The position numbers and the translations under genes are program-made. A DNA stretch of 64,000 nt from Cyanobacteria bacterium FACHB-471 (GTDB lineage: Bacteria > Cyanobacteriota > Cyanobacteriia > Elainellales > Elainellaceae), in assembly GCA_014695345.1 (NCBI GenBank), contig JACJOC010000085.1:62001-126000 (forward strand), read 5' to 3'. This document shows positions 40,131-49,676 of this stretch, piece after piece. The notes beneath the pieces were generated by a model that was given only the letters and a program-made list of their open reading frames with translations, was not told the DNA's origin and made no database searches. The stretch's first letter is position 1; the number at the start of each line of letters is the position of its first letter.

Positions 40131-40823
40131 GTGCTAGTTCCAAATTTTCCTGAATGTAGTCACCCTCTCGTGAAATCGCTGTTTCACTACAGCGACCAGG
40201 AATTGCTGACGCTGTTTCAACGGCATCCCGATGCAGGGCAGTATTTTACAGCGATCTTTTGCCGCTATAGTCCGATTGTGTACACGCTAATTCGGCATTC
40301 GGCGCGATCGCCCGTTCAGGCAGACTACCTGTTTGCAATCACTTGGAAGCACATCTATCACGAGTTGGGTGGATTGGATCTGCACGCCGCTGCCGCTCCG
40401 AGTGCAGCATCCCGATCAGGGCTGTCTTTGCAGAGTTGGCTGATTAATGTCACCGCTGTCTGTATTAATGGAGCTGATTTGCCAGCGGTTGAGTCGATTC
40501 ACTATTCTCTCAAAGCTGCTTCACCACCGCTGTGGTGCTACATCGAGCAAGCGCTGGATCAGCTTCCGCCTGTTCAACGGTTGATGATTGTAATGGCGCA
40601 AACCTTTCACTGGAGCGAAACCCGAATTGCAGCCTACTTGCAGGCAGAAGGCGAGGCAATTTCGGCGGCTGAGGTCAAGACACAGCTTCAAGATGGCTAT
40701 CAAAAGCTAGAGGCTACCCTACCCGCTGATATCCGCGCTATTTATTTAGAAGGCAAAGGGCTGGCTCAGCCACAGGCAAAACCAGATACTGACCCTGTGC
40801 CAATGGAATCAGGGCTGGAATAA
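40131..40823 (+). CDS. Sigma-70-like (ECF-type) protein, cyanobacterial branch
   Basis: A 230-residue cytoplasmic protein. Residues about 15-75 resemble sigma region 2 (ELLTLFQRHPDAGQYFTAIFCRYSPIVYTLIRHS) and about 130-200 a region 4-like helix-turn-helix (LDQLPPVQRLMIVMAQTFHWSETRIAAYL, then AEVKTQLQDGYQKLEA). The linker is longer and less conserved than in usual ECF factors. Start is GTG. The last 25 residues are Pro/Gln-rich. No anti-sigma gene is adjacent. It may be a genuine sigma factor or a derived regulator. Confidence 0.7.
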   Translation: MLVPNFPECSHPLVKSLFHYSDQELLTLFQRHPDAGQYFTAIFCRYSPIVYTLIRHSARSPVQADYLFAITWKHIYHELGGLDLHAAAAPSAASRSGLSLQSWLINVTAVCINGADLPAVESIHYSLKAASPPLWCYIEQALDQLPPVQRLMIVMAQTFHWSETRIAAYLQAEGEAISAAEVKTQLQDGYQKLEATLPADIRAIYLEGKGLAQPQAKPDTDPVPMESGLE

Positions 40824-40852
40824 GGTTGCTGCAATTAGAGATGTTTAAGACG

Positions 40853-40882
40853 AAAAGGCACCCACTTCGCGGGGTGTCTTTT
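40853..40882 (+). terminator. Terminator of the sigma-like gene
   Basis: AAAAGGCACCC pairs with GGGTGTCTTTT (one G-U) around an 8-nt loop, 30 bp after the stop; the stem runs into TTTT. Confidence 0.8.
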
Positions 40883-40952
40883 CATCTGTGACCCCAATTT
40901 ATGTAAGAAGCGATCGCTTCTCTGCGAAACCGGCGATCGCTTCATCGTGTCG

Positions 40953-41410
40953 TGGTCAAGATTCGAGTGAATCCAAAGAACTCAGGGGCAACTCCGTTTA
41001 GCTACAGTGTTTAGCTACAGTGCTGACGAAGATTCAGCCAAATGTGGCTTCACTCAATTCCCTAAACGATGCTTCTATAACGGTTTTCAAAACGACCTCA
41101 GCAATTCAGACCTGCTATCAAGTACGAAGTAACCAACGACGACAGCACTGGCTATGGATTGCTGTGGGACGGGGAAGGGGTCATGTATGCAGTCTTTTCC
41201 TCCACTGGAACACAGGGCAAATCCACTCAGGACTTTCGCCGCTTTGCCACTCGCCTCGTCATTACGGCAGATGCCTGGTTTTCTCCTCGTCATGCCAATG
41301 CATTGCCCATGACCTGTAGCGGTTCGTCGCCCTTTAGCTATCAGCTCAGATTCACTCCCAACTTACAGCCAGTCGATGTTCTTAATGCTGCTTCAGCCAA
41401 GCTATTTTAG
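40953..41410 (+). pseudogene. Decayed gene with two partial copies of one C-terminal module
   Basis: A first fragment reads VVKIRVNPKNSGATPFSYS and then loses frame at an exact 13-bp tandem duplication (TTTAGCTACAGTG at 40997-41009 and 41010-41022); the shifted frame continues LTKIQPNVASLNSLNDAS. A second fragment from about 41111 reads KYEVTNDDSTGYGLLWDGEG, MYAVFSSTGTQG, DFRRFA, then jumps to WFSPRHANALPM and SPFSYQLRFTPNLQPVDVLNAAS. From memory these resemble a family of cyanobacterial proteins in which a GWLxSYGxGGG-type stretch follows DFRRFA; that stretch is missing here. So an internal deletion is inferred. No start codon fits either fragment. The broken frame and the duplication are seen directly; the family match is recollection. 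Confidence 0.5.
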
Positions 41411-41554
41411 ATAGTCTTGAGAAAACTTGAGTAATCTTTGGAGAAGTCCATTCGGAAGGCATAATTCCAAACAACACTCCCAGAAACCTTACGGGTAGTG
41501 ATGTTAATGTCATGAATTTTGGCAGAGCGGTCCAAGGCTGCATTCTCAGAAATC

Positions 41555-41905
41555 ATGACAAATAGAGGCTACCGACTCGTGAAATACTTTTTTCTCTCAG
41601 ACGGTTGGACAGTTGGACGGGTATGGGAAATGGGTGGGCTGTGGAATGAGGTCGCCTGGCGACGCAAACCCGACATCCGCCGGATGAATCTTTGTATCGC
41701 TGAAAAGGGCGAGAAGCTGTGGCTCTACCGGGTTGAAGATGAAGTGATAATGGTAGAAGTCAAACCCGAAGCAGAATTTAATACTGAGGCTGCTAGTGCG
41801 ATCGGTCAGGTGGTGCTGAAGCGATTGATCAGTGCTGATCAGGCGATCGAATTACTCTGTGCAGCAGAAGCCTTTTTTGAGCCTGCGTCCTTCGAAGGAG
41901 TATAG
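41555..41905 (+). CDS. Conserved cyanobacterial protein of unknown function
   Basis: A 116-residue soluble protein starting [18 protein letters not shown]; an upstream TTG-type start would add 12 residues of unlikely composition. Dense aromatic and charged content ([23 protein letters not shown]) gives it a compact beta-rich look. Such short proteins are common near recQ-like genes in related genomes only by my impression, so no functional link is claimed. It precedes recQ by 50 bp on the same strand and may be co-transcribed. Confidence 0.65.
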   Translation: MTNRGYRLVKYFFLSDGWTVGRVWEMGGLWNEVAWRRKPDIRRMNLCIAEKGEKLWLYRVEDEVIMVEVKPEAEFNTEAASAIGQVVLKRLISADQAIELLCAAEAFFEPASFEGV

Positions 41906-41955
41906 CCCAGTTATCTGAACCCTTATTCCTGAGAGTTTTAAGGCAACATGGAAAA

Positions 41956-44196
41956 GTGGATGCAGTACTTAATTCGATGACCCCGAATTTAACTCCGATC
42001 GCTTCTCAGTTTAGTTCACTAGAGCAGGCGCTCAAGCACTTTTTTGGCTACGATCGCTTCCGACTGGGGCAACAGCAAATCATTGAGGCGGCACTACAAG
42101 ATCAAGATTTGCTAGTGATCATGCCCACTGGAGGCGGCAAATCTCTGTGTTTCCAGCTTCCGGCGCTGCTCAAACCAGGGCTGACGGTCGTGGTTTCGCC
42201 GCTGATTGCGCTAATGCAAGATCAGGTCGAGGCACTGCAAGATAACGGCATTGGAGCAACCTTCCTCAACAGCAGTGTAGGTTTAACGGAGGTGCGTCAG
42301 CGCGAGGCGGACATTCTCAATGGGCGGATTAAGCTACTCTATGTGGCTCCAGAGCGTTTGTTGGGAGAACGTTTTTTAGCGCTGCTTGACCAGATTCAAG
42401 CAAAAGTCGGGATTGCGGCATTTGCGATCGACGAAGCGCACTGCGTTTCAGAATGGGGGCATGACTTTCGCCCAGAATATCGGCAGCTTCGCAGTTTGCG
42501 CGATCGCTACCCAGATGTGCCCGTGCTGGCACTGACAGCAACAGCAACAGAACGGGTGCGGCAAGACATTGTGCGGCAGTTGGAGTTGCGATCGCCCAAC
42601 ATCCACATCGCTAGTTTCAACCGTCAAAACCTTTACTACGAAGTTCGTCCAAAGCAAAGACATGCCTACGGAGAACTGCTGGAACAGGTGCGACAAACCT
42701 CCGGCTCTGGAATTATTTACTGCCTCAGTCGGCGCAAGGTGGATGAACTCACCTATCGACTTCAGCGTGATGGCGTTGAAGTGCTCCCTTACCACGCCGG
42801 ACTCGGCGATAAGGAGCGATCGCAAAATCAGACCCGCTTCATTCGGGATGACGTGCGCGTTATGGTTGCAACAATCGCCTTTGGTATGGGAATCAACAAG
42901 CCAGACGTGCGGTTTGTGGTTCACTATGACTTGCCCCGCAACCTGGAAGGCTATTATCAGGAGTCGGGACGCGCTGGACGAGATGGCGAAGCGGCACAAT
43001 GCACCCTCTACTTCAGCTACGGCGACATCAAAACGGTTGACTTTCTGATTGAACAGAAGTCTGACCCTGATGAGCAGCAAATTGCCCGCCAGCAGTTGCG
43101 CCAGGTGATCGACTATGCGGAGGGAACAGATTGCCGCCGCCGGATTCAACTGGCTTACTTTGGCGAGAGCTTTATTGGCAACTGCGGCAACTGTGACAAT
43201 TGCTTGCATCCCCGTCCGACGGAAGATTGGACCGTTGAGGCGCAAAAGTTTTTGTCCTGCGTAGCTCGCTGTCGAGAGAGCTTTGGGATGAAGTACATCA
43301 TCGACGTACTGCGCGGGTCCAAAGACAAGCGAATTCTGAAGAACGGACACGACAAGCTTTCGACTTATGGCATTGGGCGCGATCGCAGTGCCGATGCCTG
43401 GAAAGTGTTGGGGCGATCGCTCTTGCATCAAGGCTTGCTGGAAGAAAGCTCGGACGGTTACTCAGTCCTGAAGCTGAATGCCGCCAGTTGGGACGTGATG
43501 CGGAGCCAACGCACGGTCGAGATTGTGTTGCCGCCACGTCTAGAAAGCCAGGCTGAGGAATCTCAACCCAGAGCAGATTCAGAAATGCTGTTTGAGCGGC
43601 TGCGAGTGTTGCGCAAGGCGATCGCCGATGAGCAATCTGTGCCGCCCTACGTCGTCTTTGCTGACTCCAGCTTGCGGCTAATGTCCCAGAAACAGCCCCA
43701 AACTCTAAAAGAATTCGCCAAAATTTCAGGGGTGGGTAGCCACAAGCGCGATCGCTACGGCGCTCGATTTACTGCTGAAATTCGGGCTTTTTGTGAGGAG
43801 CAGGGAATTCCCACTCGCTCAGAAGACGATAATTTCGGTTCAGAACAGACCGAACCCACTCCCTCTCCCTCACCCGAGGGAATGCTGTCCACCACTCACC
43901 TGCACACGCTAGATTTGCACCAGCAGGGCCTGTCTCCAGCCGAAATTGCCGAACAGCGCAACTTTCGCCTCAGTACGATCATTGACCACCTGGGAGTGCT
44001 GATGGAAGCCGGACAACGGGTCGATTTAGATTCGCTCGTTCCACCAGAGCGGCAGGCAACGATTGAGCAGGCGATCGCCATTACCGGCGCAGATTCCCTA
44101 CGGATGATTCGGGATCACTTAGGAGAAACCTACAGCTACCCTGAAATTCGCCTGGTCAGAGCAGCCTGGAAGCGATCGCACTCCGATGACGAATGA
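41956..44196 (+). CDS. recQ: ATP-dependent DNA helicase RecQ
   Basis: A 746-residue 3'-5' helicase for recombination and fork repair. The motor has TGGGKS (58-63) and DEAH (159-162) followed by the aromatic-rich loop [13 protein letters not shown], and motif [12 protein letters not shown]. The zinc-binding part has the Cys set CRRRIQ...CGNCDNC, followed by the RQC winged helix and an HRDC domain ([28 protein letters not shown], split here as LRVLRK...VPPYVVF). After a Thr/Pro/Ser linker (TPSPSPEG) comes a C-terminal helix-turn-helix of the HTH_40 kind ([17 protein letters not shown]). GTG at 41956 is the farthest start; an ATG seven codons on is an alternative. Its stop is 8 bp from that of the convergent kinase. 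Confidence 0.96.
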   Translation: MDAVLNSMTPNLTPIASQFSSLEQALKHFFGYDRFRLGQQQIIEAALQDQDLLVIMPTGGGKSLCFQLPALLKPGLTVVVSPLIALMQDQVEALQDNGIGATFLNSSVGLTEVRQREADILNGRIKLLYVAPERLLGERFLALLDQIQAKVGIAAFAIDEAHCVSEWGHDFRPEYRQLRSLRDRYPDVPVLALTATATERVRQDIVRQLELRSPNIHIASFNRQNLYYEVRPKQRHAYGELLEQVRQTSGSGIIYCLSRRKVDELTYRLQRDGVEVLPYHAGLGDKERSQNQTRFIRDDVRVMVATIAFGMGINKPDVRFVVHYDLPRNLEGYYQESGRAGRDGEAAQCTLYFSYGDIKTVDFLIEQKSDPDEQQIARQQLRQVIDYAEGTDCRRRIQLAYFGESFIGNCGNCDNCLHPRPTEDWTVEAQKFLSCVARCRESFGMKYIIDVLRGSKDKRILKNGHDKLSTYGIGRDRSADAWKVLGRSLLHQGLLEESSDGYSVLKLNAASWDVMRSQRTVEIVLPPRLESQAEESQPRADSEMLFERLRVLRKAIADEQSVPPYVVFADSSLRLMSQKQPQTLKEFAKISGVGSHKRDRYGARFTAEIRAFCEEQGIPTRSEDDNFGSEQTEPTPSPSPEGMLSTTHLHTLDLHQQGLSPAEIAEQRNFRLSTIIDHLGVLMEAGQRVDLDSLVPPERQATIEQAIAITGADSLRMIRDHLGETYSYPEIRLVRAAWKRSHSDDE

Positions 44197-44204
44197 CTGA
44201 GTGG

Positions 44205-47200
44205 CTAAACGCTATTCGCCCTTCCGGTCAGGTTTGCAATCACTGCCATAAATTCCGCCGCATCGACGGGTTTGGGGATGTGAATCTGGAATCCTGCTAA
44301 TAAAAGCTGGGTGCGATCTTCTGGCCCAGCACAGGCGGTTAGTGCGACTGCGGGCAAAATCAGATTGCGATCGCGGGCGATCGCCCGAACTTGTCGAATC
44401 AAAGCATATCCATCTTCTTCTGGCATGTGAATATCGCTGACCAATAAATCGGGGGGTTGGGCGATCGCTCCCGTTAGAAAATCAACCGCCATTCGAGTAG
44501 ATTCCAAAGCAATTACCGTTGCACCACACTGTTCCAAAAGCGTCGTGAGGAAGTCGCGGGTGTCCGCCTCATCATCCACAACTAAAATACGTAATCCGGC
44601 TAGCTGATTTGGCTGGTGAATTGTTTTTTGTCCCAAAACGGTTGGTGAGGTGAGTTCCGCTGCTTCTGCAGCTTCGGGTGGGGCAACCAGCGGCAGGGTA
44701 ACGGTAAAGGTTGCACCCTGTCCCTCTCCCTCGCTCTCTGCCAACACTGTGCCACCGTGCAACTCTACCAGGTGCCGCACAATCGCCAACCCTAACCCCA
44801 ACCCACCGTGAGAACGGGTAATAGAGCTGTCTGCCTGCCGAAATCGATCAAACACATGCGGCAGGAATTTGGGGTTAATGCCTCTACCTGTATCGCTGAC
44901 TCGAATGCTAACGGTACGATTGCTCTGCAATAGCTGCACTTCGACCCTGCCATTTTGCGGCGTAAACTTAATGGCATTAGACAGCAAATTCCAGATAACC
45001 TGCTGGATTCGTTCTGGATCGCCAGAAATCGCCTGAGTTCTGGGGTCGTAAAACGCCTCTAAGTCAATCATTTTGGCTTCAGCCGCCGGACGAACTGAGT
45101 CTAGCGCTGCTTCAATCAGAGAAATGAGGGTGACGGATCGAATGTTAAGCCGCACCTTGCCGCGAATGATCCGCGAAACATCTAAGATATCTCCAACCAG
45201 TTGGGTTTGCGATCGCGCGTTTCGCTCAATCGTTTCGAGTGCCCGATTAACCGTATCCAGGTCAAACTTGCGAGTACGCAACAGTTGTGCCCACCCCAAA
45301 ATGGCATTGAGCGGCGTTCGCAGTTCGTGAGAAAGCGTTGCCAGAAACTCATCCTTCATCCGGTTGGCGGCCTCGGCCTCGGCACGGGCAGCCTGTTCGC
45401 GCACCAGCAATTCGTCCTTAGCTCGGTTGGCGGCTTCTAGCTGAGCAGTGCGTTCAATCACCCGCTGTTCCAGTTCAGCATTGAGCGCACGAATTTGAGC
45501 TTCAGCCTGTTTACGCTGGGTGATGTCGTGCATCACGACCACGGCTCCCAGCTTTGTCCCCTGAGGATCGGCGATCGCCTGCCCGCTAGCTAATACCGTT
45601 CGGGCACTTCCCTGTTTCGGCACAATCATCATTTCCCGATTGTGGACATGCTCGCCTTGCAGGGCCCGAAACATCGGAATCTGCTCTTTGGTCAAAGGGG
45701 TTTGTCCGTCAGGTGAATACAGACTGTAATATTCTGCCCACTGCTCTAGCGCTAGGGCTTGTTCTGGTAGCCCGTGAAATTCTCGGGTTGCCCGGTTGAA
45801 CAAAGTCAACGTGCCATCAGAATCACAAGCGACAATCCCAGCATTCACATTGTCCAGCACGGCTTTGAGAAATTCTTGCTCGCGCACCAGGGCAACTTTA
45901 GCGTTAGAAAGTTCTGCTGTGCGTTGCTCTACTCGTAGCTCTAACTCATTATGAGCCTGCTTTAGCGCAGCCTCCGCCCGTTTCCGCTCGGTGATGTCCA
46001 GCACAAAGGAAACTCCGCACTGGTTAGATTCTTCTAGAAACGCTCCACCAATCAAAACCGGCACCCGGCTACCGTCTTTGCGAAAATACTCTTTCTCGAA
46101 GGGCGCAAACCTACCGGAATGACGCAACTCAGCGACGGTTTTTTGATCCAGATCATAGAACTCGGCCGGTGTCATATTTTTCCAGCTAATTCTGCCTGCC
46201 TGCAAATCCTCTTTGGTGTAGCCGACAGTCTGGAGAAAAGTGTGATTGGCTTCGGTGATGTTGCCCTCTAAATCCCAAAACATGATGCCGATCATGTTCG
46301 ATTCGGCGACTCGTCTAAACCGGGCTTCGCTCTGCCGCAAAGCGATCAGCGCAGCCTGCAATTCTTGCTGACGGCTCGCAACACTTTCTGACAGCGTGAG
46401 TGTATCCTTACTCTGAACGGCAAGCTCATGTTCCAATACATCTCGAAATTGCTTGACAGCCACCTGGTTAGAAACTCTTGCCCGCAGTTCGTCTACTGAA
46501 AAGGGCTTCATTAGATAGTCCTGTGCGCCATGTCGCAACAGATCGATTCTCAGATTGTCATCTGCTTTGGCACTCAACAAAATGATTGGCGTGCTGTTTA
46601 ACTCTGGATAGGTTCGTAGGGTTTGCACCAGTTGATCGCCACTGATTTGAGGCATCATCAGGTCGGTCAAAATCAGGTCGGGCTGAAGGGCGATCGCCTG
46701 TTCTAACCCAGCTTGACCATCGGGAGCCGTGGCAATGCGATATTCCTGCTGTAGGGTTTCGCAGATGAACTGGCTCATATCAGGATTGTCTTCTACAACC
46801 AACACAAGCGGACGGGCTGCTTCTTCTGGAGAGTGGGTGAATGAGTCAGGAGTCTTATGACCATTGCCAACTTCTAAGGTTGCTAGCGTTTGTCGGGCGA
46901 TCGCCTCATCTATCTCTTGGATGGCATCTGCATAGTTAGAAGAATTTTCACCATTACTGCCAGCATTGCTATCAACTAACGGCAGGGTAACGATAAAAGA
47001 GGCTCCACCTCCTGGCGCATCTTCTACTGCAATCGTGCCTTTGTGTAACTCGACAAACTCCTTGGCGATCGCTAACCCTAACCCCGTTCCGCCGTGCTGA
47101 TTGGACTGGCGATCGCCCTGCTGATAGCGCTCAAAAATGATTTGCCGCAGTTCTGGTGACACTCCCGGTCCGCTATCTTGAACCGTTACGCTAACCTGTC

Positions 47201-48137
47201 TAGCAACCTCATCTACCCATGTTTCAGCAAAGCTTCCATTGCTCTGAAGCTGCAAAGTACAGCGTACCTCACCCCCCACTGGCACAAACTTAAACGCATT
47301 AGCCAGCAAATTTAAGAAAACCCGCTGTAGTTTCTCGGCATCTCCTTGAACCAGCAGCGCAGATGGCGTTTCAACAACAAAGTTAACCTGACGTTCTTCT
47401 GCCAATGCGCTGAATTGCGAAGCACTCAGCCGCAAGAGCTGTGCCAGGTCAAGCCGCACACAGCGTAACTCCATCCGATTTGCTTCTAGCTTCGAGATAT
47501 CCAACAAATCGTTGACATATTTCAGCAGGGTACGAGCGTTGCGGTTGATGCTCTCCAGGCTGTGGCGAAAGGGTTGAGCTGCTGCTTCCCGCAGCAAACG
47601 CTCCGTTGGTCCCAGTACCAGCGTCAGCGGCGTTCGCAGTTCATGGCTAACATTGGTGAAAAACTGGGTTTTAGCCTGATCCATCTGCTTAAGCTGATCG
47701 TAGAGCGTGGCTAACTCCTGGTTGGCCATCTCCAGTTGCAGTCTACGCTCTTCCGCTAGTTTTGCACTGCGAACCAACCTTTGAACCTGGGGAATTAAAG
47801 GGGGCAGGGCAAGGGCTGTGATCACGGAGGCGATCGCCGTTACCAGCTTCACTCCCCCTGACAACCAGTAAGTGGGGTGCCAGAGCGTCCATACCTCAAT
47901 AAAATGGGTCGCCCCGCAGGCGGCAATAAACAGCCCAAACGCTAAAAAAATTCCGTGAAAGGGAAGCTGAATTTTACGAACTAGGTGAACCAGCGTTACC
48001 GAAATTGCAAAATAGGCGAGCCCAATTGATAGGTCAGAACCCACATGCAGCCCGACCAGTTCTGGCTTCCATAAATAGCAATGTCCGTGTGGAATAAAGC
48101 CATTGGAAGCAAACAAACTATTCAAAAATTCAGACAT
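44205..48137 (-). CDS. Hybrid histidine kinase with ethylene-binding membrane domain and two kinase-receiver modules
   Basis: A 1310-residue protein. The N-terminal membrane domain (about 1-125, three helices) matches the ethylene-binding domain of plant ETR1: Asp35 and Tyr42 in SDLSIGLAYF, and the copper-ligand pair Cys74 and His78 in ACGATHFIEVWT; the ETR1 Pro36 equivalent is Ser46. Next come HisKA with His165 (NVSHELRTPL), an ATPase domain to about 388, a receiver with Asp492 (ILTDLMMP), two PAS domains (about 603-720 and 752-875), a second HisKA with His937 (TLSHELRTPL), a second ATPase domain and a second receiver with Asp1235 (LVSDIHMP). Synechocystis SynEtr1 is the characterised cyanobacterial relative. 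Ethylene binding is inferred from the conserved ligands; the output partner is unknown. Confidence 0.92.
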   Translation of the reverse strand: MSEFLNSLFASNGFIPHGHCYLWKPELVGLHVGSDLSIGLAYFAISVTLVHLVRKIQLPFHGIFLAFGLFIAACGATHFIEVWTLWHPTYWLSGGVKLVTAIASVITALALPPLIPQVQRLVRSAKLAEERRLQLEMANQELATLYDQLKQMDQAKTQFFTNVSHELRTPLTLVLGPTERLLREAAAQPFRHSLESINRNARTLLKYVNDLLDISKLEANRMELRCVRLDLAQLLRLSASQFSALAEERQVNFVVETPSALLVQGDAEKLQRVFLNLLANAFKFVPVGGEVRCTLQLQSNGSFAETWVDEVARQVSVTVQDSGPGVSPELRQIIFERYQQGDRQSNQHGGTGLGLAIAKEFVELHKGTIAVEDAPGGGASFIVTLPLVDSNAGSNGENSSNYADAIQEIDEAIARQTLATLEVGNGHKTPDSFTHSPEEAARPLVLVVEDNPDMSQFICETLQQEYRIATAPDGQAGLEQAIALQPDLILTDLMMPQISGDQLVQTLRTYPELNSTPIILLSAKADDNLRIDLLRHGAQDYLMKPFSVDELRARVSNQVAVKQFRDVLEHELAVQSKDTLTLSESVASRQQELQAALIALRQSEARFRRVAESNMIGIMFWDLEGNITEANHTFLQTVGYTKEDLQAGRISWKNMTPAEFYDLDQKTVAELRHSGRFAPFEKEYFRKDGSRVPVLIGGAFLEESNQCGVSFVLDITERKRAEAALKQAHNELELRVEQRTAELSNAKVALVREQEFLKAVLDNVNAGIVACDSDGTLTLFNRATREFHGLPEQALALEQWAEYYSLYSPDGQTPLTKEQIPMFRALQGEHVHNREMMIVPKQGSARTVLASGQAIADPQGTKLGAVVVMHDITQRKQAEAQIRALNAELEQRVIERTAQLEAANRAKDELLVREQAARAEAEAANRMKDEFLATLSHELRTPLNAILGWAQLLRTRKFDLDTVNRALETIERNARSQTQLVGDILDVSRIIRGKVRLNIRSVTLISLIEAALDSVRPAAEAKMIDLEAFYDPRTQAISGDPERIQQVIWNLLSNAIKFTPQNGRVEVQLLQSNRTVSIRVSDTGRGINPKFLPHVFDRFRQADSSITRSHGGLGLGLAIVRHLVELHGGTVLAESEGEGQGATFTVTLPLVAPPEAAEAAELTSPTVLGQKTIHQPNQLAGLRILVVDDEADTRDFLTTLLEQCGATVIALESTRMAVDFLTGAIAQPPDLLVSDIHMPEEDGYALIRQVRAIARDRNLILPAVALTACAGPEDRTQLLLAGFQIHIPKPVDAAEFMAVIANLTGRANSV

Positions 48138-48473
48138 ACCGAATCAACCAGGAAGGTTAGAAGTCGCCCGTATTAATACACACTAGGAGGGTTTCTCCCC
48201 CGAACCCTATTCCCTTCATTATATTTTCGAGAAACCCTATAAACCTCTTGCTACTGAGGCAACTTGTCATCAGGACTGTAACAATTTATGCCTGAACAAA
48301 AAATTTAGCGTAAAGGCAATGCCCTCACGCTAATAAAGTTGTTTGAAAAGTAGCAGACATCTCCGTAGAGGCGTAAATTTGGCAAGTAGACGCTGAAATA
48401 AACCGAGAATTTTTGCCCAAATGCCATGCCCCTACAGGCACTTGATATTAGTTAGACTGCACTACTTGTACTC
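48138..48473. other. Region upstream of the hybrid kinase
   Basis: About 340 bp. Carries a 10-bp inverted repeat (AGGGTTTCTC at 48188-48197, GAGAAACCCT at 48229-48238, 31 bp apart) 50 bp before the kinase start, a possible operator. No gene seen. Confidence 0.5.
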
Positions 48474-49676
48474 CTATCGCTGAGACTTGTGAATTGGAGT
48501 ACCACAAGGGTAGGTGGCAATAGGCTCACGCTTTTCGGAGGTTGGTATACTTGCAACGGACGACACAAGCTCTCGGTCTGCCTGTTGCGCGGTTATGTAA
48601 TCTTGCCGCAGTTGCTCCAACAGTTCTTCACGGCGATCGTAGAGCCGCTTCAGCGGACGGGGAGGACACTGGTTGGTCACATAAGCAGTCAGAATCGGCA
48701 GTGCGATCGTGCTGTCGGTGTAGCAGACCACTGTGCTGGGTAGCTCATTCGGGTCAATTTTGCCCCAACTTACCGCTTCGGTAGGTGTTGCACCAGAAAG
48801 CCCACCCGTATCAGGACGAGCATCGGTAATCTGAATAAAGTAGTCATGACCGCGCTCTTCTAGACCCAACACCTCATGAATTTGGGGCTGAGTTTGCAGC
48901 AGGAAATTTTTGGGGCTACCACCACCAATGATCACCGCAGCGCTCTTGCCCTCTACACCGGGAAGGTCTGAATTGCGAGCACCATAGGCGATCGCCGCTG
49001 TCTCATTCACATCGAGGGAGGGGTCAAGCACCAGTTTCGATCCTTCCAATGCCAGTGCAGCTACATTCATTCCAATCGAACTGTCTCCAGGCGAAGAGGT
49101 GTAAATCGGTACGCCACATTCGTAAGCAGTAGAAAGCAGGCAGGGATGCTGCACACCGCGTCTTTTCTCAACTTCACTCACGTATTTACCTAAAAGATAA
49201 TGAAACTCAGCAGTTCCCATACGTTTTTGGAAGGGTTCAGAACGCAACAACTCACGGATGAAGGCATCGGTTTCTAGCAGCACATCGTAGTCAAATACGA
49301 TGTCATAAATCCGAATCCGGCCTTCCTGGCGGAGCTTCACATCATCTACGAAAGGATTGCTGGCAAACAGGTCTAGCCCCAAACCGTAATGCATATCGTG
49401 ATACAGATTTGCCCCGGTGCTGATGATGTAATCGATCATGCCGTTGCGAATCAGCGGTGCCAAAACCGATACGCCAAATCCAGCAGGGGTCATCGCGCCT
49501 GATAGGGTCAGTCCAACCGTAACGCCCTCACGCATCACTTCGCGGCTAAGCAAGTGACAAATTTCTCTCAAACGCGCAGAGTTGTAGGCAGTGAAGTAGC
49601 TGTCGATCAAATCGACCACGCTAATTTCTTTGGGCATCGGAGCAGGTGCGATCTTGTGGCTGAGCGATTTAGACAT
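48474..49676 (-). CDS. Deoxyhypusine-synthase-family protein
   Basis: A 400-residue cytoplasmic enzyme of the NAD-dependent deoxyhypusine synthase fold. Conserved parts are [27 protein letters not shown], the [12 protein letters not shown] active-site region and [16 protein letters not shown]. In eukaryotes and archaea this enzyme moves a butylamine unit from spermidine to a lysine of eIF5A. Bacteria lack eIF5A; the bacterial homologues are thought to make or alter polyamines (for instance homospermidine-type products), so the substrate here is open. The active-site Lys that forms the enamine-type intermediate cannot be placed with certainty; the segment AVSWGKIDP carries a good candidate. 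Start [11 protein letters not shown]. Monocistronic. Confidence 0.85.
   Translation of the reverse strand: MSKSLSHKIAPAPMPKEISVVDLIDSYFTAYNSARLREICHLLSREVMREGVTVGLTLSGAMTPAGFGVSVLAPLIRNGMIDYIISTGANLYHDMHYGLGLDLFASNPFVDDVKLRQEGRIRIYDIVFDYDVLLETDAFIRELLRSEPFQKRMGTAEFHYLLGKYVSEVEKRRGVQHPCLLSTAYECGVPIYTSSPGDSSIGMNVAALALEGSKLVLDPSLDVNETAAIAYGARNSDLPGVEGKSAAVIIGGGSPKNFLLQTQPQIHEVLGLEERGHDYFIQITDARPDTGGLSGATPTEAVSWGKIDPNELPSTVVCYTDSTIALPILTAYVTNQCPPRPLKRLYDRREELLEQLRQDYITAQQADRELVSSVASIPTSEKREPIATYPCGTPIHKSQR

Noticed and set aside
41520-41552. A stretch resembling a tRNA D-arm (GCAGAGCGGTCCAAGGCTGC)
   Set aside because: No acceptor stem, anticodon arm or TTCRANYC T-loop follows; likely chance similarity just before the small gene at 41555.
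42448-43431. 327-codon minus-strand frame inside recQ
   Set aside because: Antisense shadow of an unmistakable helicase; residues do not form any recognisable protein.
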